Shown: positions 56,963-64,000 of the stretch, one piece after another
Position numbering within the stretch: the first letter of the stretch is position 1
Layout of the letters: each line of letters begins with the position of its first letter
Assembly: GCA_044508835.1 (NCBI GenBank)
Contig: JBIQHD010000002.1
Location: 186,001 to 250,000, forward strand
DNA from: JAKFDI01 sp044508835
Lineage (GTDB): Bacteria > Pseudomonadota > Gammaproteobacteria > Burkholderiales > Burkholderiaceae_C
Reading direction: 5' to 3'
Length of the DNA: 64,000 nucleotides
Position numbers and translations under genes: made by a program
Notes under the pieces: model-generated
Databases searched by the model: none
Seen by the model: only the letters and a program-made list of their open reading frames with translations
Told to the model about the DNA's origin: nothing

Positions 56963-59900
56963 GGGCGCCTCCCTTGGGCGCGGCGGCAGGCGCGGGGCTG
57001 TCGTCGAGGGTTTCATGGGCGTACATCTTCCGCTGCCGTTCGCTGCCCTTGAAGAGGCGGCGCACCACGACGAAGAACACCGGCACGAAGAACACGGCGA
57101 GCGCGGTGCCGGTGAGCATGCCGCCCATCACGCCGGTGCCGATGGCGCGCTGGCTGGCCGAGCCGGCGCCGGTGGCGATCGCCAGCGGCAGCACGCCGAG
57201 CGTGAAGGCCATCGACGTCATGATGATGGGGCGGAAGCGCAGGTGCGCCGCCTCGATCACTGCGTCGATGGCGCTGCGGCCCTGCGCCTGCAGGTCCTTC
57301 GCGAACTCGATGATCAGCACCGCGTTCTTCGCCGACAGGCCGATGATGGTGATCAGGCCCACCTTGAAGTACACGTCGTTGGACATGCCGAACAGGCCGG
57401 TGGCGGCCACCACGCCGAGCACGCCCAGCGGCACGACGAGGATCACCGCCAGCGGGATCGACCAGCTCTCGTACAGCGCCGCCAGGCACAGGAACACCGC
57501 CAGCAGCGAGAAGCCGTACAGCAGCATCGCGGTGTTGCCCGACAGCCGCTCCTCGCGCGACTGGCCCGTCCATTCGTAGGCGAAGCCGGCGGGCAGCTGC
57601 GCGGCCAGGCGCTCCATCTCGGCCATGGCGTCGCCCGAGCTCGCGCCGGGGGCCGCCTCGCCGCTGATGCGCATGGTCGGGTAGCCGTTGTAGCGCACGG
57701 TCTGCATCGGCCCGGTGATCCAGCGCGTGGTCGCGAAGGACGACAGCGGCACGAGCTGCCCGCGGGCGTTCATCGCGTTGAGCCTGAGGATGTCGTCGGG
57801 CTGCATGCGCGCCGGCGCGTCGGCCTGCACCACCACCCGCTGCAGCCGGCCGGCGTTCGGGAAGTCGTTGATGTAGGCCGAGCCGAGCGCCGTGGAGATG
57901 GCCGAGTTGATCGATTCGAAGGGCACGCCCAGGGCGCTCGCCTTGTCGCGGTCGATGTCGATCTGCAGCTGCGAGGCATCCTCCAGGCCGTCGGGCCGCA
58001 CGTTGGCCAGCAGCTTGCTCTGCGAGGCCGCGCCCAGCAGCTGGTTGCGCGCCGCGACGAGCGCCTCGTGGCCGTGGCCGCCGCGGTCCTGCAGGCGGAA
58101 GTTGAAGCCCGAGGCGGTGCCCAGCTCGGGGATGGGCGGCGGGCTCAGCGGGAAGATGAAGGCGTCGCGGATGCCCATCAGCGCGCCGAACGCGCGCCCG
58201 GCCAGCGCCTGCGCGGTGTGCTCGCTGCCCTGGCGCTCGCCCCAGTCCTTCAGCGGCACGAAGGCGATGCCCGCGTTCTGGCCCTGGCCCGAGAAGCTGA
58301 AGCCGAGCACGCTCACCATGTTCGCCACTTCCGGCTGCTTGAGCATGAAGTCCTCGACCTGCTTCATCACCGCCTCGGTGCGGTTCGTCGTGGCGCCCGG
58401 GGGCAGCTGCACGTTGACGAGCACGTAGCCCTGGTCCTCGGCCGGCAGGAAGGAGGTGGGCAGCTTGGTGAACAGCAGCACCACCGCGGCGATGACGGCC
58501 GCGTAGATCACGAGGTAGCGCGCCGCGCGCCGCAGGATGCGCGCGACCAGCCCCTCGTAGCCCTTGGCGGTGCGCGAGAAGCGGCGGTTGAACCAGCCGA
58601 AGAAGCCGCGCTTCTCGTGGTGGTGGCCGGCCTCCACGGGCTTGAGCAGCGTGGCGCACAGCGCCGGCGTGAGCGACAGCGCCATGAAGGCCGAGAAGCC
58701 GATGGACGAGGCCATCACCACCGAGAACTGGCGGTAGATGTTGCCCACCGAGCCGGCGAAGAACGCGAGCGGCACGAACACCGAGATCAGCACCACCGTC
58801 ACGCCGACGATGGCGCCCGAGATCTGCCCCATCGCCTTGCGCGTGGCTGCGCGCGGCGGCAGGCCTTCCTCGCTCATGATGCGCTCGACGTTCTCGACCA
58901 CCACGATGGCGTCGTCGACCACGATGCCGATGACCAGCACCATGCCGAACATGGTGAGCACGTTGATCGAGAAGCCCAGCGCCAGCAGCACCGCGAAGGT
59001 GCCGAACAGCGTGATCGGCACCACGATGGTCGGGATGATGGTGTAGCGCCAGTTCTGCAGGAACAGGAACATGACGAGGAACACCAGCACGATGGCCTCG
59101 AGCAGCGTGGTCACCACCTGCTTGATCGAGATGTCGATGAAGCGCGAAGTGTCGAAGGGGATGACGTAGCTCACGCCCTCGGGGAAGAACGGCGACAGCT
59201 CGCCCATGCGCTTGTGGATGGCCTCGGCCGTGGCGAGCGCGTTGCCGGTGGGCGAGAGCTGCACGCCGATGCCGGTGGAGGGCTTGCCGTTCAGCCGCGC
59301 CGAGGTGGCGTAGGTCTGCGCGCCGAGCTCGATGCGGGCTACGTCGCGCAGGCGCACGCTCGAGCCGTCGGGGTTGGCGCGCAGCACGATGTTGCCGAAC
59401 TGCTCGATGCTGCCGAGCTGGCCGTCGACCACCACCGTCGCGAAGATCGCCTGTCCCGGCAGGTTGGGCAGGTCGCCGATCGTGCCGGAGGACACCTGCG
59501 CGTTCTGCGCGCGGATCGCCGCGGCCACCTCGGCGCTGGAGAGGTTGAAGCCGACCAGCTTGGCCGGGTCGACCCAGATGCGCATCGCGCGCTCGGTGCC
59601 GAAGAGCTGCGCCTGGCCCACGCCGTTGATGCGCTGGATCTCGGGCAGCACGTTGCGCGAGGCGTAGTCGCCGAGCGCGATCGGGTCCCACTTCGGGTCG
59701 GTGGAGGTGAGGATGGTCACCAGGAGGAAGTTCGAGCGCGCCTTGTCCACGCGCACGCCCTGCTGCGTCACCGCCGAGGGCAGGCGCGGCGTGGCGCGGG
59801 ACAGGCGGTTCTGCACGTCCACCTGCGCCAGGTCGGCGTTGGTGCCGGGCTGGAAGCTCAGCGTGATCGAGCCCGTGCCGTTGGCCTGCGTCACCGACTC

Positions 59901-60134
59901 CATGTAGATGAGGCCGGGCGAGCCGTTCATCTCCTGCTCGATGACGCTGATGACGCTGTCCTCCAGCGTCTGCGCCGAGGCGCCGGGATAGGTGGCGTTG
60001 ATGACGATGGACGGCGGCGCCACCGGCGGGTACTGCGCGATCGGCAGCTGCGTGATCGCCACGCCGCCGCCGACGAGGATGAACAGCGCGATGACCCACG
60101 CGAAGATGGGCCGGTCGATGAAGAACTGGGCCAT
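56955..60134 (-). CDS. RND multidrug efflux pump (AcrB/MexB type)
   Basis: 1059 residues, HAE1 family. Starts MAQFFIDRPIFAWVIALFIL; proton-relay aspartates in VIGIVVDDAIVVVENVERIM and the lysine in IGLSAKNAVLIIEFAKDL; porter motif PPAIV-type replaced here by YPPVAPPSIVINATYPGASA. Twelve membrane helices and two large periplasmic loops. Exports hydrophobic and amphiphilic drugs with the fusion protein and duct next to it. Begins 13 bases after the adaptor gene stop. Confidence 0.96.
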   Translation of the reverse strand: MAQFFIDRPIFAWVIALFILVGGGVAITQLPIAQYPPVAPPSIVINATYPGASAQTLEDSVISVIEQEMNGSPGLIYMESVTQANGTGSITLSFQPGTNADLAQVDVQNRLSRATPRLPSAVTQQGVRVDKARSNFLLVTILTSTDPKWDPIALGDYASRNVLPEIQRINGVGQAQLFGTERAMRIWVDPAKLVGFNLSSAEVAAAIRAQNAQVSSGTIGDLPNLPGQAIFATVVVDGQLGSIEQFGNIVLRANPDGSSVRLRDVARIELGAQTYATSARLNGKPSTGIGVQLSPTGNALATAEAIHKRMGELSPFFPEGVSYVIPFDTSRFIDISIKQVVTTLLEAIVLVFLVMFLFLQNWRYTIIPTIVVPITLFGTFAVLLALGFSINVLTMFGMVLVIGIVVDDAIVVVENVERIMSEEGLPPRAATRKAMGQISGAIVGVTVVLISVFVPLAFFAGSVGNIYRQFSVVMASSIGFSAFMALSLTPALCATLLKPVEAGHHHEKRGFFGWFNRRFSRTAKGYEGLVARILRRAARYLVIYAAVIAAVVLLFTKLPTSFLPAEDQGYVLVNVQLPPGATTNRTEAVMKQVEDFMLKQPEVANMVSVLGFSFSGQGQNAGIAFVPLKDWGERQGSEHTAQALAGRAFGALMGIRDAFIFPLSPPPIPELGTASGFNFRLQDRGGHGHEALVAARNQLLGAASQSKLLANVRPDGLEDASQLQIDIDRDKASALGVPFESINSAISTALGSAYINDFPNAGRLQRVVVQADAPARMQPDDILRLNAMNARGQLVPLSSFATTRWITGPMQTVRYNGYPTMRISGEAAPGASSGDAMAEMERLAAQLPAGFAYEWTGQSREERLSGNTAMLLYGFSLLAVFLCLAALYESWSIPLAVILVVPLGVLGVVAATGLFGMSNDVYFKVGLITIIGLSAKNAVLIIEFAKDLQAQGRSAIDAVIEAAHLRFRPIIMTSMAFTLGVLPLAIATGAGSASQRAIGTGVMGGMLTGTALAVFFVPVFFVVVRRLFKGSERQRKMYAHETLDDSPAPAAAPKGGAHD

Positions 60135-60147
60135 GGGTGCCTGCCCT

Positions 60148-61377
60148 TCAGCGCGAGGCGGCGGAGGCCGGGGCCGAGGCTGCCGGCGCGGCCGGCTTGC
60201 CGTTGGCCGCCCAGGCCACCGGCGTCACCGGCGCGCCGGGGCGCATCTTCTGGAAGCCGTCGACGATGACCTGCTCGCCGGCCTTCAGCCCGTCGAGGAT
60301 GATCCACTCGCCCTGCTGGGCGTTGCCCACCTTCACCGGGCGCACCTCGGCCTTGCCCTCGGCGCCCACCACCATCACCGTGTCGCCCTGCGGCGTGCGG
60401 GTGACGGCCTGCTGCGGCAGCGTGATGGCGTTGCCCAGCTGCGCCTGCTCGATGCGCACGCGCACGTACATGCCCGGCAGCAGCATGCCGTCGGGGTTGG
60501 GCACCGAGGCGCGCAGCGTCACCTGGCCGGAGGTCGGGTCCACCGTCAGGTCGGTGAACAGCAGCTTGGCCGGATGCGGGTAGGCGCTGCCGTCGTCGAG
60601 CAGCACCTGCACCTTCGCGCCCTGGCCGCTGCGCTCGAGCCGGCCCTCGGCGAGCGAGCGGCGCAGTGCCAGCACCTCGGTGGTGGACTGGGTGAAGTTC
60701 ACGTACATCGGGTCGATCTGCTGGATCACCGCGAGCTGCGTCGCCTCGCCGGTGCCCACCAGCGCGCCCTCGGTGACGAGGGCCCGGCCGATGCGCCCGG
60801 AGATCGGCGCCGTCACGCGGGCGTAGCCGAGGTTGATCTGCGCCGTCTGCACCGCGGCGCGGCCGGCGGCCACGTCGGCCTCGGCCGTCTTCTGCGCCGC
60901 CACCGCGTTGACGTAGTCCTGCTTGCTGATGGCGTTGGCCTCCACCAGCGGCTTGAAGCGCTCGGCCTGCGCCCGGGCCTGCGCCAGGCCGGCCTGCGAG
61001 CGCGCGAGGCTGGCCTGCGCGCTCTGCAGCGTGGCGCGGTAGGGCGCGGCGTCGATCTCGAACAGCGCCTGGCCGGCCTTCACGTCGCTGCCCTCGCGGA
61101 ACAGCCGCTTGTTCAGGATGCCGGCGGCGCGGGCGCGCACCTGCGCCACGCGCGAGGCTTCGAGCCGGCCCGGCAGCTCGGTCGTGAGGCCCACCGAATG
61201 CGGCGCCACCGTGACCACGCCCACCTGCGGCGGCGGCATGCCCCCGCCGGCGGGGGCGGCCGCCGGATCGTTCTTGCCGCCGCAGGCGGCCAGCGCCGCG
61301 GCCGCGACGATCGCACACACCGCCACGCGCAGGTGCCCGGGGGCAGTGGCGGGCACAACGCTGTTCAACGCAGACAT
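60148..61377 (-). CDS. RND efflux periplasmic adaptor lipoprotein (AcrA/MexA type)
   Basis: 409 residues from the ATG at 61377. Signal peptide with lipobox LAAC followed by GGKNDPAAAP; then PPPQVGVVTV, the lipoyl-type RVAQVRARAAGILNKRLFRE and coiled-coil hairpin (RSQAGLAQARAQAERFKPLV), and a C-terminal EQVIVDGFQKMRPGAPV. First gene of the efflux operon, divergent from the TetR repressor with the palindromic operator between them. Confidence 0.95.
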   Translation of the reverse strand: MSALNSVVPATAPGHLRVAVCAIVAAAALAACGGKNDPAAAPAGGGMPPPQVGVVTVAPHSVGLTTELPGRLEASRVAQVRARAAGILNKRLFREGSDVKAGQALFEIDAAPYRATLQSAQASLARSQAGLAQARAQAERFKPLVEANAISKQDYVNAVAAQKTAEADVAAGRAAVQTAQINLGYARVTAPISGRIGRALVTEGALVGTGEATQLAVIQQIDPMYVNFTQSTTEVLALRRSLAEGRLERSGQGAKVQVLLDDGSAYPHPAKLLFTDLTVDPTSGQVTLRASVPNPDGMLLPGMYVRVRIEQAQLGNAITLPQQAVTRTPQGDTVMVVGAEGKAEVRPVKVGNAQQGEWIILDGLKAGEQVIVDGFQKMRPGAPVTPVAWAANGKPAAPAASAPASAASR

Positions 61378-61524
61378 GCGAAGCCTTCCAGTTCGTATTC
61401 GGATTCGCCGGACATGGCCATGCCGGCCGGTGCAAGGGCGGGAACGCATGGCGTCCCGCCGAGCGGGCGGACAGGATAAACAAGCGGCCAATGTCCGGGA
61501 ACCGGCCGCGTGATTGGCCAGTTT

Positions 61525-61546
61525 ACATACATTCTTGAATGTATGT
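61525..61546. promoter_or_regulatory. AcrR-type operator palindrome
   Basis: Perfect inverted repeat: ACATACATTC (61525-61534), TT, GAATGTATGT (61537-61546). The arms match those of the E. coli AcrR operator (ACATACATT ... AATGTATGT), with shorter spacing. It sits 16 bases before the tetR start and about 150 bases before the adaptor gene, so it can control both directions. Confidence 0.88.
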
Positions 61547-61562
61547 GTGCCATGATTGCGGC

Positions 61563-62213
61563 ATGGTTCGCAGAACGAAGGAAGAAGCGCTCGCCACCCG
61601 CCATCGGCTGCTCGATGCGGCGGAGCTGCTGTTCCACCGCGACGGCGTCTCGGCCACCTCGCTGGCCGACATCGCGCGCGAGGCGGGCGTGACGCGCGGC
61701 GCCATCTACTGGCACTTCACCGACAAGGCCGACCTCTTCGACGCGATGATGTCGCGCGTCATCCTTCCCATGGAGGGCGCGCCCGCGCGCACCCGCCCGG
61801 CCGACGACCCGCTGGCGGCGGTGCGCGCCGAGTTCATGGACGTGCTGCGCCGCACGGTGGACGACCCGCAGGTGCAGCGGGTGTTCGACATCGCCTCGCA
61901 CCGGGTGGAATACGTGGGCGAGCTGCAGGCGGTGCGCGACCGCGCCATCGCCGCCCACACCGAGTGGTTCACGCGCATGGAGCAGTCCCTGCGCCAGGCG
62001 ATGCGCCAGGGGTGCGTGGAGCGGCGCATGCCGGCGCGGGCCGCGGCGATCGGCCTGCATGCGCTCATCGCCGGGCTGCTGCGCACCTGGCTGCTCGATC
62101 CGCAGGCCTTCGACCTGATGACGGTGGGGCGGCAGACGCTGGACGCCTACCTGGCCGGCCTGGCGCCGCCGGCCGAGGCGGGGCGGCCGGCCGACGAGAG
62201 CCGCCCGCGCTAG
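61563..62213 (+). CDS. TetR-family repressor of the efflux operon (AcrR/TtgR type)
   Basis: 216 residues. N-terminal helix-turn-helix: MVRRTKEEALATRHRLLDAA, then VSATSLADIAREAGVTRGAI and YWHFTDKADLFDAM, almost the AcrR/TtgR consensus. The C-terminal ligand-binding domain (TetR_C_2 type) has ALIAGLLRTWLLDPQAFDL. Divergent from the RND operon with a matching operator. The stop codon (TAG) is the first part of the 272-bp repeat copy 2, so the C-terminal end may have been reshaped by that insertion. Confidence 0.94.
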   Translation: MVRRTKEEALATRHRLLDAAELLFHRDGVSATSLADIAREAGVTRGAIYWHFTDKADLFDAMMSRVILPMEGAPARTRPADDPLAAVRAEFMDVLRRTVDDPQVQRVFDIASHRVEYVGELQAVRDRAIAAHTEWFTRMEQSLRQAMRQGCVERRMPARAAAIGLHALIAGLLRTWLLDPQAFDLMTVGRQTLDAYLAGLAPPAEAGRPADESRPR

Positions 62214-62481
62214 GGCCTGTTCACGCTACGGGAGGGCTCGCGCCGATGGCTGGCAGGCCCCAGGGCCGCGTTGCCCGCTCGTTGTGTGCCACGGGCACAC
62301 GGCCTCGCAGGCGCCTTGCCCTGGGGCCTGCCAGCCATCGGCCCTGCGGGTGATCTCGGCAAAACGGCGCCTGCCGCGTTGCAAATGCTCGCCGTAGCAC
62401 GCGCTACGTCTGCGCTTTGCGCCTTGCAGGCGCCGTTTTGCCGAGTCACGCGAGCCCTCCCGTAGCGCGAACAGGCCCTAG
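62210..62481. repeat. 272-bp composite palindromic repeat, copy 2
   Basis: Same length and parts as 20585-20856: 33-bp terminal inverted repeats (62210-62242 and 62449-62481, one mismatch), module B next to the left end and module A next to the right. On the plus strand module B reads exactly as in copy 1, while module A is reverse-complemented. Apart from this, I count only one changed base in a terminal repeat and a few in the 4-base apical loop of module A. It supplies the tetR stop codon. Confidence 0.9.
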
Positions 62482-62528
62482 CCGCGCCACCCACGCCCCG
62501 TCCTCCCGCGAGCCCGCCGGGCCGGCGG

Positions 62529-62574
62529 GCCGCCCTGCCCGTCCGCGTGGGCATAAACCCACGGGCAGGGCGGC
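62529..62574. other. long GC hairpin upstream of the sensor gene
   Basis: Stem GCCGCCCTGCCCGT (62529-62542) with its complement at 62561-62574; an alternative inner stem CGTGGG (62545) with CCCACG (62558) uses three of the same bases. It begins 48 bases after the repeat and ends 23 bases before the sensor ATG, so it could form in that gene's leader or end the tetR message. No T tract. Confidence 0.55.
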
Positions 62575-62597
62575 GCGGTTTCGGCTTCCAATAGGCC

Positions 62598-64000
62598 ATG
62601 CAGCGACGAACCCTGTTCTTCGCGCGTCTCCTGGGCACGTCACTCGTCGTGATGCTGCCCCTGCTCGCATTGCACACCTGGACGCTGGTGCACCAGTACC
62701 AGTCGGCCGAAGCGGCGGCCTGGCGCTCGGTGGCGGCGCGCGCGGGCGAATCGGGCAAGGACCTCGACCAGCTCTTCGGCCGCGCCCAGAAGCTGCTCGG
62801 CCTGCTGGCGGCGCGCGAGGAACTGGCGAGCCTCGACCCCGCGGGCTGCCGCCGGGTGCTCGGCGGCATGGCCGGCATCGACCCGCTGTATGCGAGCCTG
62901 AGCGTCGCCGACGCCGGCGGGCGGCTGATCTGCAGCAGCGCCGGCACGCCGGCGCCGCCGCGCCTCACGGACCTGCGCGGCGAGGACTGGTTCGACCAGG
63001 CGCTCGCCGCCGGCGGCTTCCGCCTGTCGCCGCCGGTCACCGGGCCGGTGACGCGGCGCCCGGTGGCCATGCTGTCGATGCCGCTGCGCGACGCGGCCGG
63101 CCGCGCGACCGGGCTGCTGGGCCTCGCCATCGACCTGTCGGCGCTGTCGGCGCAGCTGCTGTCGGCCGGCATGCCGCCCGGCGCCAGCGTGACGCTGCTC
63201 AATGCGCAGGACATCGTGCTCGCGCGCCATCCCGACGCCGCCGCCTGGGTCGGCGTGCAGGTGTCCGACTCGGTGAAGGCGGCCCGCCGCAGCGAGTCGA
63301 GCCCGGTGGTGGTGCTGGCCGGGCCGGACGGCACCACGCGCGCCTACGCCACGTCGACGCTGAACAGCCTCGGGCTGCGCGTGGCGGCCGGCGTGCCCAC
63401 CGGCGAGGTCTTTGCCGCCTCGCGGGCCGCGCAGCGGCAGGCCTTCGCGGTGGCGCTGCTGACCCTGCTGCTGGGCGTGGCCATCGCCTTCTTCGCCGCG
63501 CGCCGCCTGGCGCGGCCGGTGCACAGCCTGGCCGACACCGCGCGCCAGTGGGCCGCCGGCGGGCCGGCCCGCGCCCGCGCCGACGAATCGCTGCCGGGCG
63601 AGTTCCGCGAGCTCGCGCAGGAGTTCAACCGCATGATCGACGCGCGCACCGCCAGCGAGGCCCGGGTGCGCGAGTCGGAGCGCCGCTACGCGGAGATGCT
63701 CGACGGCGTCGACATGCTCGCCATCACGCTCGACCGCGAGGGCCGCCTGCTCTACTGCAACGACGCCCTGCTGCGCATGACCGGCTGGACGCGCGACGAG
63801 ATCATCGGCCGGCCCTGGGGGCCGCGCTTTCTCGCGCGGGAGGACCGCCAGCTGCGCCACTTCCTGCACGACCGCATGCTGAAGGGGCAGCTGCCGCGCC
63901 AGCAGGAGAACCACATCGTCACCCGGGCCGGCGAACGGCGCCTGGTGCGCTGGGCGAACGCGGTGCTGCATTCGGGCAGCGGCGAGGTGATCGGCGCGTC
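62598..64000 (+). CDS. Cache-HAMP-PAS membrane sensor protein, 5' part
   Basis: 467 codons to the window edge without a stop. Membrane helix at about residues 8-30, a double-Cache-like periplasmic domain (LRGEDWFDQALAAGGFRLSP, ATGLLGLAIDLSALSAQLL, LARHPDAAAWVGVQ), a second helix near 275-295 (FAVALLTLLLGVAIAFFAAR), a HAMP stretch (RLARPVHSLADTA), and a PAS domain with LDREGRLLYCNDALLRMTGW. The output domain is beyond the edge; GGDEF, GGDEF-EAL or histidine kinase are all possible. ATG at 62598 has only a weak Shine-Dalgarno (AATAGG). Confidence 0.88.
   Translation, partial: MQRRTLFFARLLGTSLVVMLPLLALHTWTLVHQYQSAEAAAWRSVAARAGESGKDLDQLFGRAQKLLGLLAAREELASLDPAGCRRVLGGMAGIDPLYASLSVADAGGRLICSSAGTPAPPRLTDLRGEDWFDQALAAGGFRLSPPVTGPVTRRPVAMLSMPLRDAAGRATGLLGLAIDLSALSAQLLSAGMPPGASVTLLNAQDIVLARHPDAAAWVGVQVSDSVKAARRSESSPVVVLAGPDGTTRAYATSTLNSLGLRVAAGVPTGEVFAASRAAQRQAFAVALLTLLLGVAIAFFAARRLARPVHSLADTARQWAAGGPARARADESLPGEFRELAQEFNRMIDARTASEARVRESERRYAEMLDGVDMLAITLDREGRLLYCNDALLRMTGWTRDEIIGRPWGPRFLAREDRQLRHFLHDRMLKGQLPRQQENHIVTRAGERRLVRWANAVLHSGSGEVIGA

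Overview
The window is gene-dense, very GC-rich (roughly 70% by eye) bacterial chromosome. The neighbourhoods and protein types (tkt-gap, hpf-ptsN-hprK, divergent fur/bamE, exbBD-leuS-lptE-holA, lptD-surA-rsmA with amgK opposite, a DUF4148 protein) point to a betaproteobacterium of the order Burkholderiales, probably the Comamonadaceae/Sphaerotilaceae (Rubrivivax-Leptothrix) side. I see no rRNA, tRNA, CRISPR array, IS transposase or prophage. Almost everything looks like core chromosome.

Layout. 0-8 kb: 5' end of a MurU-like nucleotidyltransferase (minus), transketolase, GAPDH, a small lipoprotein coupled to a GlyGly-CTERM subtilisin, then SPOR-domain protein/birA and a SET-domain methyltransferase. 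8-20 kb: topoisomerase III, nitrilase/yhdP, glnE, a rhombosortase and an EamA permease. 20-27 kb: rfaE2, a 272-bp composite palindromic repeat, a glutathione S-transferase, a ferritin-like protein, corA, hpf, ptsN, hprK and fur. 27-34 kb: bamE-dapB-exbB-exbD-leuS-lptE-holA. 34-42 kb: ghrA-like/pncC/pgpA/thiL, a solo copy of the hairpin module, a DctS/DctR-like two-component system and maeB. 42-50 kb: a secreted barnase-type RNase with its barstar, a possible 42-residue micro-ORF, rsmA-surA-lptD, amgK and a LysR regulator. 50-64 kb: DUF4148, an FAD oxidoreductase, a FliL-like protein, an M20 peptidase, a lipase-like hydrolase, a complete RND efflux operon with its AcrR-type regulator and operator, the second 272-bp repeat, and the start of a Cache-HAMP-PAS sensor.

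Functional links. LptD, LptE, BamE, SurA, YhdP, RfaE2 and PgpA all serve the envelope; AmgK and MurU are the two enzymes of MurNAc recycling but are 48 kb apart here. A GlyGly-CTERM substrate (about 3.8 kb) and its probable processing enzyme, rhombosortase (about 18.5 kb), lie in the same window. PtsN and HprK form the nitrogen-PTS/HPr kinase cluster typical of betaproteobacteria.

Most unusual items. (1) A family of hairpin modules at 20.6, 36.9 and 62.2 kb shares short conserved internal-loop sequences, while the flanking helices differ in sequence but still pair, as expected of a structured RNA or a structure-selected DNA repeat. The two 272-bp copies carry one module in flipped orientation. 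(2) A lipoprotein resembling a free-standing I9-type propeptide overlaps the start of its subtilisin. (3) A barnase/barstar locus is followed by a hairpin and a micro-ORF.
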